64,000 nt of DNA from Gammaproteobacteria bacterium (lineage in GTDB: Bacteria > Pseudomonadota > Gammaproteobacteria > Enterobacterales > Alteromonadaceae): the NCBI GenBank assembly GCA_018826295.1, contig JAHJZX010000033.1, positions 44,936 through 108,935 on the forward strand, given 5' to 3'. The position numbers and the translations under genes were made by a program. The notes beneath the pieces are model-generated. The model did not search any database, was not told the DNA's origin, and worked only from the letters and a program-made list of their open reading frames with translations. Positions 43,874 through 52,910 of the stretch are shown here, piece after piece; within the stretch, counting starts at the first letter, position 1; each line of letters starts with the position of its first letter.

Positions 43874-44107
43874 TTGGCTTTGTTAACTTTGCAGTTATTA
43901 GATCTAATGCCTCCTGATGTAACCTCAAGCTATGCTGACTGGCTGCTGTGGTGTAATACCGCAGCAGCTGGTTATATACATAGTGAATTTGACGTTGTTG
44001 CTGAAGATACAACGCTAAGCTACGTGTTGATGTTTGACCCGGTAAGCCATGATACCACTTTGGCTAGCAAAGCCGATCTGTTGCAAAACGCTAAACCCGG
44101 TTTATGA
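43874..44107 (+). CDS. 77-residue protein in PqqD-like position, unrecognised
   Basis: A small soluble protein with the segment YVLMFDPVSHDTTL, faintly like the V-x-[FY]-x-P-x-[ST]-G-x-T-H core of PqqD-type peptide chaperones, but the helical C-terminal half of a PqqD fold is missing. Its stop overlaps the kinase ATG as ATGA, strong evidence that it is translated. Start codons in frame are TTG at 43874 or ATG at 43907; neither has a good ribosome site. Loci of this kind (HPr-rel-A systems) normally carry a PqqD relative here, so a reduced or diverged version is the likeliest reading. Confidence 0.5.
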   Translation: MALLTLQLLDLMPPDVTSSYADWLLWCNTAAAGYIHSEFDVVAEDTTLSYVLMFDPVSHDTTLASKADLLQNAKPGL

Positions 44108-44961
44108 GTGCTTATAACTTTGCTATTCATTGCCAGCCGTTTTCGGTCGCGGTAGTTAATTCATCACGCCATTTATATCACGCAATACAGCAGCTCTATC
44201 CGGCAACGGTGTTTGGCCCGATTAACGCTAATCTGGTTTACGATTTTGATTTGACTGTAAAGCGTCGCTGGGCTGATCTGGCCGGCGAGTATCTGGTTGG
44301 CTCCGCGTCTGAGCATTTTCGCATGGCAGAGCAAGCACATTTACCGGCTATTTTTGAGTGGGCTTTTAACTGGAGCGTGGCGTCTTTTCAACATTATTAT
44401 CTGGCCTTTCATGCGGCGGTGGTGCAAAAGGGCGATTTAACTCTGGTATTACCGGCTGAACCCGGTTCAGGCAAAAGCACTTTAAGTGCAATGTTAATGT
44501 TGCAGGGCTGGCGCCTGTTATCTGACGAAAGTTGTCTGCTAGATATGAACACCGGTATGGTGGTACCTTGTGTTCGGCCTGTTAGCTTGAAAAATCAGTC
44601 ACTTAGTGTTATTCGTCAACGTTATCCTGAGGCAGCATTACGGTTGCAAATTGACAACACTATTAAAGGCACCGTCGGTTATCTGTTACCGTCCGAGGCC
44701 AGTTGGCAGGGGTATGACTTGCCATGTTACGCCAGCCACATTATTTTCCCACAGTACTGCAGTACCCAGCCAAATACCGTGTTTGAACCAATTGCAGCAG
44801 AGCAGGGGATCTTGCGGCTGATACAGAATTCGTTTAATTATTCAGTGTTGGGCGCCGAAGGCTTTACCGCCCTTAGCCGTTTAGTGCGCAGCGTTAAACT
44901 GATGCAATTACAATACGCCGATACCGATGAAATGCTATCACTTATGGAGCAGCTTAAGTGA
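44104..44961 (+). CDS. HprK-related kinase A (HPr-rel-A system)
   Basis: A 285-residue protein related to the C-terminal domain of HPr kinase/phosphorylase. The P-loop is AEPGSGKST (118-126), preceded by the conserved LAFHAAVV (His103) and followed by WRLLSDE (Asp141), which in HprK supply the catalytic and magnesium sites. The canonical HprK N-terminal domain is absent and no HPr is encoded nearby, so the phosphoryl acceptor is unknown. The name follows TIGR04352-type proteins found with PqqD-like and nucleotidyltransferase genes. ATGA and GTGA overlaps couple it to both neighbours. Confidence 0.82.
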   Translation: MSAYNFAIHCQPFSVAVVNSSRHLYHAIQQLYPATVFGPINANLVYDFDLTVKRRWADLAGEYLVGSASEHFRMAEQAHLPAIFEWAFNWSVASFQHYYLAFHAAVVQKGDLTLVLPAEPGSGKSTLSAMLMLQGWRLLSDESCLLDMNTGMVVPCVRPVSLKNQSLSVIRQRYPEAALRLQIDNTIKGTVGYLLPSEASWQGYDLPCYASHIIFPQYCSTQPNTVFEPIAAEQGILRLIQNSFNYSVLGAEGFTALSRLVRSVKLMQLQYADTDEMLSLMEQLK

Positions 44962-45995
44962 GGTCGCAACTGCTGGCTTTGTTTCAGGCCCCGGCTGATT
45001 ATGCCAGGCAGGCCACTGCGGCTGATTGGACACTGCTGCTGGCTCAGCTGCGTAAGCATGGTCTGCTGGCAAAGGCGTATTTTAAATTGCAGCAAACCGC
45101 TGAGTTTGACCGGGTGCCGCTGCAGGTTAGCCGTCAGCTGCAATCCGGGGCGAAATACGCTGCCAAACAACAGCATTCATTGTTTTATGAGTTACAGCAA
45201 CTAGAGCCAATGTTGCAGCAATTGACCTGCCCCTGTTTGTTGCTTAAAGGCGCAGCCTACCGGGCGTTGGCATTGCCGGTAAGCCACGGCAGACTGTTTT
45301 CTGACATTGATATACTGGTGCCGGCATCCTCAGTTAGCGAAGTGAAAAACAAGCTGTTTTTTAGCGGCTTTTATGAGCCCGAAATGGCGGAGTATGATCG
45401 GCAGTATTATCTGCGCTGGTCACATCAGCAGCCACCGCTGCATCACTTTGAACGCGACAGCGTAATTGACTTGCACCATCATATTTTTCCGCCTGCTTCG
45501 GCCAGGCAGCTAAATATTGTTCCTTTGTTTGAACAGGCGGTGGCGATACCAGGCTCAGGCTTTAAAACGCCCTGCCTGCAGCATTTATTTGTGCATGCCG
45601 CAGTGCATTTGTTCTGGCAGGAAGAAACCCATCGCAGTTTAAAAGACATTATTGATCTGAATGACCAATTTTCGGCATTAGCTGAACAGGGCTTGCTGGC
45701 GTCTTTGTCTGAGGAAGCAATAAAAATAGGCGCGGCGCAAGCGGTAACCAATGTGGTGTATGTTCTGACGCAGTTATTCCCATCCGACTCAGCCAGCGCT
45801 TACTTACAGCAGGCTAGCGTAGCGGCACCGCAACGGCTGCTTTGCCACTGTTTTATTAACACCTTGCAAGACAAAGGCATAATGCCGGCAATGTGCAAGG
45901 CCCTCTGGTTTGTCCGCGGCCACCGTCTGAAAATGCGCTGGTCTATTTTGCTGTACCATATGCTGGCTAAGCCGTTATCTTTGCTCAGGCGCTAG
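44958..45995 (+). CDS. nucleotidyltransferase family protein (DxD, NTP_transf_5-like)
   Basis: A 345-residue protein with the nucleotidyltransferase core LLLKGAAYR (K97-G98) and GRLFSDIDILV, where S115, D116 and D118 form the metal-binding pattern. The C-terminal half is helical and carries HHHIFPP and LQHLFVHAAVHLFW, typical of this family beside HprK-related kinases. It presumably transfers a nucleotide or another phosphorylated group to a peptide or small molecule. The start is GTG, overlapping the kinase stop by 4 bases. It ends 4 bases into the convergent antiporter gene. Confidence 0.8.
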   Translation: MRSQLLALFQAPADYARQATAADWTLLLAQLRKHGLLAKAYFKLQQTAEFDRVPLQVSRQLQSGAKYAAKQQHSLFYELQQLEPMLQQLTCPCLLLKGAAYRALALPVSHGRLFSDIDILVPASSVSEVKNKLFFSGFYEPEMAEYDRQYYLRWSHQQPPLHHFERDSVIDLHHHIFPPASARQLNIVPLFEQAVAIPGSGFKTPCLQHLFVHAAVHLFWQEETHRSLKDIIDLNDQFSALAEQGLLASLSEEAIKIGAAQAVTNVVYVLTQLFPSDSASAYLQQASVAAPQRLLCHCFINTLQDKGIMPAMCKALWFVRGHRLKMRWSILLYHMLAKPLSLLRR

Positions 45996-47332
45996 CGCTG
46001 GTTGCCGCCTGTTTGGCTTGGATGATTCGGCCGGATGACAATAATGGTAATGGCCACCAGCAGCAAAATCAGACAGTAATAGCTTTGCGTTACCACCTGC
46101 CAGGGTGAGATGCCGAAGCTGGCTCCCAGCAACAAGGCCTGGGCACCATAAGGTACCAGCCCCTGGCTGATACAGGCAAAAATATCCAGCAGGCTGGCGC
46201 TGCGCTTTGGCGATATCTGATGTTGCTGAGCCAGCGTTTTGCTGACGTCACCGGTTAGTACTATTGCCACCGTATTATTGGCAATACACAGATTACTGAT
46301 AAAGGCTAACGCCGCTATGGCCAGTTGCTGGGCTTTATTGCCGGCCAGTTTCAGACCGTTTGCGACATGCTGAATTTTGCCGGCAATCCACTGCAAACCG
46401 CCTTGCTGTTTAATAAATTCACTTAATGCACTTACCAGCATTGCCAGCAGGAAGATTTCCTGCACATTGGCAAAACCGCTGGCGATATCTTTACCCAAAT
46501 TGGCCATAGCGTAGTTGGCAAACACAGTGCCCTGCAAAGCCGCCAGTACTATGCCTAACAGCAACACTACAAAGACATTTAGTCCCAGTACTGCCAGCAG
46601 TAAGATCGCCGCATAAGGTATTACACCTGTCCAGTTGACGGCGTCAATTTGCACCGGCGCACCCTCTGTCGCCAGCACGATATATAACAGCAGCGTGATA
46701 GCCGCCGCGGGCAGGGCAATTTTGATATTTTCACGGAATTTATCTGCCATTTGCGCGCCCTGAGTGCGGGTAGAGGCAATAGTCGTGTCAGAGATAATAG
46801 ATAAGTTGTCACCAAACATGGCACCGCTTAGCAGCACACCAGCTACTAATGCCTGATCCAGCCCGGCCTGGTTGGCCAAACCAACGGCTATTGGCGCTAA
46901 GGCACCTATAGTGCCCATCGAAGTACCCATAGCGGTAGATACCAGAGCGGCAATGACAAACAAGCCCGGCAACAACCAGGGGGCAGGTACTAAACTCAAA
47001 CCGGCATTAACGGCTGCATCGACGCCGCCGGTGGCAGTCGCCACGCTGGCAAAAGCGCCGGCCAGCAGGTAAATAATGCACATGGTAATAATATTGCTGT
47101 TACCGGCGCCTTTGATCATTACGTCAATAGACTGCTGCAGCGGTGCTTTGTGCAACCAGATAGCCAGCACCAGCGCAGGGATGATGGCGACATGACCAGG
47201 CAATTGGTAAAACGCATAGGCAACATCCTGTTGATGTAAATACAGGCCGGTGCCAAGAAACAGTGCGACAAAAAATAACAACGGTAGCAGCGAGCGTTTA
47301 GCGCCTGGCGCGAATTCAGTCTGTTCGGTCAT
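45992..47332 (-). CDS. NhaC-family Na+/H+ antiporter
   Basis: A 446-residue inner-membrane protein with about 11-12 helices. Family segments include ATATGGVDAAVNAGL, STAMGTSMGTIGALAPIAVGLANQAG, the GAMFGDNLSIISDTTIASTRTQGAQ block with acidic membrane residues, and SNLCIANNTVAIVLTGDVSKTLA. NhaC-type carriers exchange Na+ for H+ (or malate/lactate in MleN relatives). The exact substrate is not set. It is transcribed alone, from a promoter in the 184-bp gap shared with the acyltransferase fusion. Confidence 0.9.
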   Translation of the reverse strand: MTEQTEFAPGAKRSLLPLLFFVALFLGTGLYLHQQDVAYAFYQLPGHVAIIPALVLAIWLHKAPLQQSIDVMIKGAGNSNIITMCIIYLLAGAFASVATATGGVDAAVNAGLSLVPAPWLLPGLFVIAALVSTAMGTSMGTIGALAPIAVGLANQAGLDQALVAGVLLSGAMFGDNLSIISDTTIASTRTQGAQMADKFRENIKIALPAAAITLLLYIVLATEGAPVQIDAVNWTGVIPYAAILLLAVLGLNVFVVLLLGIVLAALQGTVFANYAMANLGKDIASGFANVQEIFLLAMLVSALSEFIKQQGGLQWIAGKIQHVANGLKLAGNKAQQLAIAALAFISNLCIANNTVAIVLTGDVSKTLAQQHQISPKRSASLLDIFACISQGLVPYGAQALLLGASFGISPWQVVTQSYYCLILLLVAITIIVIRPNHPSQTGGNQR

Positions 47333-47516
47333 ATCTCATCCTGTCTGGCCAACGGCGTTTGCTATGTCAGCTTGAGTTGGCAAATGGACGCGCACTATAT
47401 AGATGGCTGGACGTCCTGTCAATTTGTCTAAGGTTAGTTTTCGTACTGGTATAAGCTACCTGAGTTTATTATGCTGGCAACTGTTTTTCTTGTTGTCTGA
47501 TTTGCACGGAGTGCTG

Positions 47517-49385
47517 ATGTCGCCACTTAAACTGATTGTATCGCGTCGTTTTTTGCCATTTTTTTTAACTCAGGCCAGCGGTGCCTTTAACGACAACGTG
47601 TTTAAAAATGCGCTGATGTTAATATTGGCCTTTACCGCGGCCAATGCATTGCCGTGGGATACCGATTTAACCATGAACCTGGCGGCAGGCCTGTTTATTT
47701 TGCCGTTTTTATTGTTTTCCGCCACTGCCGGCACCCTGGCCGATGCGGTGTGTAAAACCCGTCTGATCCGGGCGTTGAAACTGCTGGAAATAGGCCTGAT
47801 GCTGTTAGCCGGCCTGGCGTTTTATTTCCAACAGTATCTGATGTTGCTGGGGTTGCTGTTTTTAATGGGCAGCCAATCGGCGTTTTTTGGCCCGGTAAAA
47901 TACGCTATTTTACCGCAGCTGTTAACCGACAAAGAGCTGCTGGCCGGCAATGCCTGGGTTGAAATGGGTACCTTTGTGGCTATCCTGCTCGGCACCATTA
48001 CCGGAGGTTTATTGGTCGGGCTGGCCGATGCGCCACTGTGGATTGCTGGCGTAGTCGTGCTGTTTTCTGTGCTGGGTTATCTGGTTAGCCGGCATATTCC
48101 GGCAGTAGGGCAAGTGGGTAACGCTGACAGGTTTCGTTTTGCACCCTGGCAACAAACCAAAGCAACGATCAGTATCAGCTACGCTAATCGCACCCTGTAC
48201 TTATCTATTATGGCCATTAGCTGGTTCTGGTTTCTAGGTGCCAGTTATTTAACCCAGTTTCCTAACTTCACCAAAACCGTGCTCGGCGGCGATAACACTG
48301 TTGTTACAGCGTTATTAGTGGCGTTTTCAGTGGGCGTAGGTATTGGCTCTATGTTGTGTGAACGCTTATCCGGTGACAGGGTTGAACTGGGTATAGTGCC
48401 TATCGGCTCGGTTGGCTTAACGCTGTTTGGTGTCAGTTTATATTTTAGTAGCCCGGCGCAGCTGCCGGTGCAACTACTAAATCTGCCGCAGTTTTTAGCC
48501 AGCCCTTTTGGCTGGTGGGTACTGACAGATTTAACATTAATTGGCGTATTTGGCGGTTTGTTTATTGTGCCGCTGTATGCCTTGCTACAACAACGGGCCG
48601 AACCGCAGCAGCGGGCGCGGGTGATCGCCGCCAACAATATTTTTAATGCGCTGTTTATGGTGGTAAGCGCCATTGCCGGCATAGTGTTTTTGACTGTGCT
48701 GGATTTAGCCATACCAGAATATTTTCTTATTCTGGCAATTATGAATGCAGTGGTGGCGCTGTATGTCTACAGTCAGTTACCGGAATTTGCCCTGCGTTTT
48801 GCTATTTACTTGCTTAGCCATACTATGTATCGCGTTAATAGTCGCGGCCTGGAGCATATTCCGCCACAAGGTGCAGCAGTGCTGGTAGCAAATCATGTCA
48901 GCTATGTTGATGCCTTGCTGATTGCCGGTGCGGTGCGCCGGCCAGTGCGTTTTGTGATGGAAAAAGCCATCTACGACTTGCCGGTAGCCAATTGGCTGTT
49001 CAAAGCTGCCAGGACTATTCCGATTTGCTCAAAACAGAAAAACGAGCAGGTCTATGAAGCGGCTTTTGCTGCGATTAAGCGGGAGCTGGAGCAGGGCAAT
49101 CTGGTATGTATTTTTCCGGAGGGGCGTTTGACCAAGACCGGCGATATCGACAGTTTTCGCCCCGGTATAGAGCGTATTCTGGCGGAAACACCGGTGCCGG
49201 TGGTACCGATGGCGCTGCAGGGGCTGTGGGGATCATTCTTTAGTCACCATGGCAATGGTGCTTTTAAGTTTAAAGGCCGGTTGTGGTCTAAAATTAACCT
49301 GCATGCCAGTGAGGCATTGCCTGCAACTGCTACGGCGGCAGAGTTGGAGCGACAAGTTCGTCTGCTGCGTGGCGATCTGGCGTAA
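47517..49385 (+). CDS. lysophospholipid transporter - acyltransferase fusion (LplT-PlsC)
   Basis: A 622-residue inner-membrane protein. Residues about 1-420 are an MFS carrier like LplT (QASGAFNDNVFKNAL, GPVKYAILPQLL, RARVIAANNIFNALFMV). Residues about 435-620 are a glycerolipid acyltransferase with NHVSYVD (H-x4-D) and FPEGRLT plus VPMALQGLWG. Together they would flip lysophospholipid inward and re-acylate it. The AMP-binding acyl-ACP synthetase domain of Aas is absent, so the acyl donor must be ready-made. CGGAG precedes the ATG at 47517; an upstream in-frame extension would add 38 residues. Confidence 0.88.
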   Translation: MSPLKLIVSRRFLPFFLTQASGAFNDNVFKNALMLILAFTAANALPWDTDLTMNLAAGLFILPFLLFSATAGTLADAVCKTRLIRALKLLEIGLMLLAGLAFYFQQYLMLLGLLFLMGSQSAFFGPVKYAILPQLLTDKELLAGNAWVEMGTFVAILLGTITGGLLVGLADAPLWIAGVVVLFSVLGYLVSRHIPAVGQVGNADRFRFAPWQQTKATISISYANRTLYLSIMAISWFWFLGASYLTQFPNFTKTVLGGDNTVVTALLVAFSVGVGIGSMLCERLSGDRVELGIVPIGSVGLTLFGVSLYFSSPAQLPVQLLNLPQFLASPFGWWVLTDLTLIGVFGGLFIVPLYALLQQRAEPQQRARVIAANNIFNALFMVVSAIAGIVFLTVLDLAIPEYFLILAIMNAVVALYVYSQLPEFALRFAIYLLSHTMYRVNSRGLEHIPPQGAAVLVANHVSYVDALLIAGAVRRPVRFVMEKAIYDLPVANWLFKAARTIPICSKQKNEQVYEAAFAAIKRELEQGNLVCIFPEGRLTKTGDIDSFRPGIERILAETPVPVVPMALQGLWGSFFSHHGNGAFKFKGRLWSKINLHASEALPATATAAELERQVRLLRGDLA

Positions 49386-49491
49386 ACACTGTGCCATCTA
49401 ACGCAATAATGGCGGCCAGGCTTGAACCCGTATCAGGTTGGCCGCATAACACTTGTCTAATGTTGGCAAATGCCGCTACTTTGGAGACAAG

Positions 49492-50646
49492 ATGCTTAAT
49501 TTTTCCTATCAAAACCCTACCCGTATTGTATTTGGCAAAGACCAACTGGCGCAGTTAACCAAACTTATTCCGCCTGGAAGTAAAGTACTACTGACTTATG
49601 GTGGTGGCTCTATCAAGCATAACGGTGTCTATCAGCAGGTGGTTAACGCCTTAGAAGGTTTTGACTGGCAGGAATTTAGTGGCATTGAACCTAATCCAAG
49701 CTTTGAAACCCTGATGCGTGCGGCAGATTTGGTGCGGCGCGAGAAAATTGATTTCCTGTTGCCGGTTGGCGGTGGCAGTGTTATTGATGGCACTAAGTTT
49801 ATTGCCGCTGCCGCCATGTTTGCCGGTGATGCGTGGGATATTCTGGCTAAAGGTGCCAAAATAAGTGCCGCTATTCCACTGGGCTGTGTACTAACCTTAC
49901 CGGCTACCGGCACCGAGAGTAACGGCAATTCAGTAGTTACCCGTTATGAAACGCAGCAAAAGTTAGCATTCTCCAGTGCGTTGGTTTATCCGCAGTTTGC
50001 CATTTTAGACCCTACAGTCACTTTTAGCCTGCCGCCCAAACAGGCTGCAAATGGCGTGGTAGATGCCTTTGTTCATGTAATGGAACAGTACATGACGTAT
50101 CCGGTTAATGCGCCGGTGCAAGACCGCTTTGCTGAGGGCTTGTTGCATACCCTGATTGAAGAAGGTCCAAAAGTACTAAATCAGCCGGATAACTATGATG
50201 TACGTGCTAACGTAATGTGGGCAGCAACCATGGCATTAAACGGCCTGATTGGCCAGGGCGTGCCGCAGGATTGGGCTACCCATATGATTGGCCATGAGAT
50301 CACCGCGCTGTTTGGTTTGGATCATGCGCAAACTCTGGCAATAGTATTACCTTCCCTGTTACAGCAACAACGCGGACCAAAGCGCGACAAGCTTCTGCAA
50401 TATGGCCGCCGAGTCTGGCAATTACAGCATCAGGATGAAGAGCGCTTGATTGACGATGCTATTAATCATACCCGCGCTTTTTTTGAACAAATGGGTGTGC
50501 CAACCCGCTTAGCTGACTACGGTATTAAAGCGGATGCAGTCGATAAGCTGGTAGCGGCATTGCAAGCCAATGGTATGGTAAAACTGGGTGAGCATGGTGA
50601 TATTAACCTGGATGTGTCGCGGCAGATTTTGCAACGCGCGGTGTAG
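49492..50646 (+). CDS. iron-containing alcohol dehydrogenase, YqhD-like
   Basis: A 384-residue group III alcohol dehydrogenase: GGGSVIDGTKFIAAA binds NADP, TLPATGTESNGNSVV and the metal ligands in GVVDAFVHVMEQYM and HMIGHEITALFGLDHAQTLA. Opening FSYQNPTRIVFG is the mark of the YqhD/BDH subgroup, which reduces short-chain and toxic aldehydes with NADPH. TTGGAG lies before the ATG at 49492, which is preferred to an upstream frame start. A terminator follows directly. Confidence 0.92.
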   Translation: MLNFSYQNPTRIVFGKDQLAQLTKLIPPGSKVLLTYGGGSIKHNGVYQQVVNALEGFDWQEFSGIEPNPSFETLMRAADLVRREKIDFLLPVGGGSVIDGTKFIAAAAMFAGDAWDILAKGAKISAAIPLGCVLTLPATGTESNGNSVVTRYETQQKLAFSSALVYPQFAILDPTVTFSLPPKQAANGVVDAFVHVMEQYMTYPVNAPVQDRFAEGLLHTLIEEGPKVLNQPDNYDVRANVMWAATMALNGLIGQGVPQDWATHMIGHEITALFGLDHAQTLAIVLPSLLQQQRGPKRDKLLQYGRRVWQLQHQDEERLIDDAINHTRAFFEQMGVPTRLADYGIKADAVDKLVAALQANGMVKLGEHGDINLDVSRQILQRAV

Positions 50647-50656
50647 TGATAAATAT

Positions 50657-50679
50657 TAGCCATTAAGATGGCTATTTTG
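50657..50679 (+). terminator. Terminator after the alcohol dehydrogenase gene
   Basis: TAGCCAT (50657-50663... pairs across TAAG) with ATGGCTA (50668-50674), then TTTTG. A second dyad GGCGGC / GCCGCC lies at about 50692-50717, just before dapB. Confidence 0.65.
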
Positions 50680-50743
50680 CTTCCCCCTGTCGGCGGCTTT
50701 TGCTCTAATAGCCGCCATTGTTAACGTTATCCTGAGCAAAAAT

Positions 50744-51553
50744 ATGTCAACTATCGGAATTTTTGGTGCTAACGGCCGTATGGGCCGGGCGTTAATTACC
50801 GTTGCAAAAGAGCAACAGCTGAAGCTTACCGCTGCTACGGTGCGCAGCAGCTCAGCGTTTATCGGGGTTGACGCCGGCGAATTGGCCGGTGTAGGCAGGC
50901 TTGGCTTACCACTGAGTGCCACCGGCTCCGACAGTATCAATCAAGCCGATATTTGGGTCGACTTTACTATGCCTGAAGCCATGCTGGCGCATCTTGAGCT
51001 GGCGGTTGCAGCCAAAAAGGCCATGGTAATAGGTGTTACCGGTTTAACCGATGCTCAGTACCAGCAAGTACAGCAAGCCAGTGCACATATTCCGATTGTT
51101 TGGGCACCGAATATGAGCGTTGGGGTAAACTTGCTGCTGCATTTGGTGCAAACCGCCGCCAAGGTAATGGGCCAGACGGCCGATATTGAAATTATAGAAG
51201 CGCATCACCGCTTTAAAAAAGATGCGCCATCGGGCACGGCTATGGCGATTGGAGCCAGCATCGCCAAAGCGTTGGAGCGAGATCTTTCTAAGGTTGCTGT
51301 CTATAGCCGTGAAGGCATTACCGGCGAACGGCAGCAGCAAACTATTGGCTTTGCTACCGTACGTGGCGGAGACATTATTGGTGACCATACCGCCTTATTT
51401 GCTGATTTAGGTGAAAGGCTGGAAATTACTCACAAAGCTTCCAGCCGTAACACCTTTGCTCAAGGCGCACTGCGTGCTGCTCTGTGGTTGCAAAATAAAC
51501 AGCCAGGACTTTATTCTATGCAACAAGTGTTAGGTTTGGCAGATTTAAGCTAG
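50744..51553 (+). CDS. dapB: 4-hydroxy-tetrahydrodipicolinate reductase
   Basis: A 269-residue NAD(P)H reductase of the lysine and meso-diaminopimelate pathway. N-terminal IGIFGANGRMGRALI binds the nucleotide, GVTGL and APNMSVGVNLL follow, and the substrate loop with the catalytic His-His and Lys is EAHHRFKKDAPSGTA. Length matches E. coli DapB. It precedes carAB, as in many gammaproteobacteria, but is separated from carA by a 197-bp leader containing a terminator-like hairpin. Confidence 0.97.
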   Translation: MSTIGIFGANGRMGRALITVAKEQQLKLTAATVRSSSAFIGVDAGELAGVGRLGLPLSATGSDSINQADIWVDFTMPEAMLAHLELAVAAKKAMVIGVTGLTDAQYQQVQQASAHIPIVWAPNMSVGVNLLLHLVQTAAKVMGQTADIEIIEAHHRFKKDAPSGTAMAIGASIAKALERDLSKVAVYSREGITGERQQQTIGFATVRGGDIIGDHTALFADLGERLEITHKASSRNTFAQGALRAALWLQNKQPGLYSMQQVLGLADLS

Positions 51554-51692
51554 ATTTTTGCGCTATTAAGGTTAAAAACAGGCTAAAGCAGCCATTTGTA
51601 ATAAAAATCAAAAAAAGCATAGCTAATCCAGCGCTGATCGCCTAAAATAGTCAGGTTTGCCTAGCGCAAATCCGGGTATCACATTTTGGGTC

Positions 51693-51735
51693 AAAACGGG
51701 TTGTAAAACAGTGTCAGTTTTCACCCGTTTTTTGC
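51693..51735 (+). terminator. Terminator-like hairpin in the carA leader
   Basis: AAAACGGGT (51693-51701) pairs with ACCCGTTTT (51723-51731); within it AAAAC pairs with GTTTT; T-residues follow the stem. It stands 140 bp after dapB but only 20 bp before the carA start, so it either ends dapB transcription or attenuates carAB. No ATG-led leader peptide was seen. Confidence 0.6.
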
Positions 51736-51750
51736 TGTTTGGAGGTTATC

Positions 51751-52881
51751 TTGACTAAGTCCGCCCTGCTCGTACTGGAAGACGGCACCGTATTTCGCGG
51801 TACAGCCATTGGCGCTGAAGGAGTTTCTGTAGGGGAAGTGGTGTTTAACACTTCCATGACCGGGTATCAGGAAATATTAACTGATCCCTCATACGCAGAA
51901 CAAATCGTTACTCTCACTTATCCACATATTGGCAATACCGGCACTAATGCCGAAGACGAAGAGTCTGGTCAGGTTTGGGCCCGCGGCCTTATCATTCGTG
52001 ACCTTCCGCTCCTTGCCAGTAATTTCCGTAACCAACTCTCACTTAGTCAATATTTAACACAACATAATATTCTTGGCATCGCCGATATCGACACCCGCAA
52101 GTTAACCCGTATTTTACGCGAGAAAGGCGCGCAAAATGGCTGTTTAATGGCTGGCGATAATCTGGACGAAGCCAAGGCGCTTGAGCTGGCAAAAGGCTTT
52201 CCGGGATTATCCGGCATGGATTTAGCCAAAGAAGTCACAGTGAAGACCACTTATCAGTGGACTGAAGGCAGCTGGCAGCTGGGTGAAGGCCATCGTGCGG
52301 CAGCGCCAGAGCAGTTTCATGTTGTTGCCTATGACTTTGGTGTAAAACGCAATATTTTGCGTATGCTGGCCGATCGCGGCTGTAAGCTGACAGTAGTACC
52401 GGCACAAACCCCAGCCAGTGACGTACTGGCGATGAACCCGGACGGTATTTTCTTATCGAATGGCCCTGGCGATCCGGCACCTTGTACCTATGCTATTGCC
52501 GCCATTAAACGCTTTTTAGATACCGACATTCCTATCTTTGGTATTTGCTTAGGCCATCAGTTACTGGCACTGGCCAGTGGTGCACAAACGGTGAAGATGG
52601 TGGTTGGCCATCATGGTGGTAACCATCCGGTGCAAAACCTGGACACCAAACGGGTGTTAATCACCGCGCAAAACCACGGTTTTGCCGTCGATGAAGCCAG
52701 CTTACCGGCAAATTTACGTGCTACGCATAAATCGCTGTTTGACGGCACCTTACAGGGCATCCATCGTACCGATAAGCCGGCGTTTAGTTTTCAGGGCCAC
52801 CCTGAAGCCAGCCCTGGCCCGCACGAAGCCTCTGAGCTGTTCGACCACTTTATCGAGCTGATGCAACAAGCCAAAGCCTAA
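51751..52881 (+). CDS. carA: carbamoyl-phosphate synthase small subunit
   Basis: A 376-residue glutaminase subunit. The N-terminal CPSase domain starts [16 protein letters not shown], and the C-terminal class I amidotransferase has the nucleophile Cys in [15 protein letters not shown] and the His/Glu pair in [10 protein letters not shown]. It supplies ammonia to CarB for arginine and pyrimidine synthesis. The start is TTG at 51751, with GGAGG five bases before, as also known for E. coli carA; the TTG at 51739 is in the ribosome site itself. Confidence 0.97.
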   Translation: MTKSALLVLEDGTVFRGTAIGAEGVSVGEVVFNTSMTGYQEILTDPSYAEQIVTLTYPHIGNTGTNAEDEESGQVWARGLIIRDLPLLASNFRNQLSLSQYLTQHNILGIADIDTRKLTRILREKGAQNGCLMAGDNLDEAKALELAKGFPGLSGMDLAKEVTVKTTYQWTEGSWQLGEGHRAAAPEQFHVVAYDFGVKRNILRMLADRGCKLTVVPAQTPASDVLAMNPDGIFLSNGPGDPAPCTYAIAAIKRFLDTDIPIFGICLGHQLLALASGAQTVKMVVGHHGGNHPVQNLDTKRVLITAQNHGFAVDEASLPANLRATHKSLFDGTLQGIHRTDKPAFSFQGHPEASPGPHEASELFDHFIELMQQAKA

Positions 52882-52910
52882 GCGACGAGAATTACGGAGA
52901 TATAGCAGCA

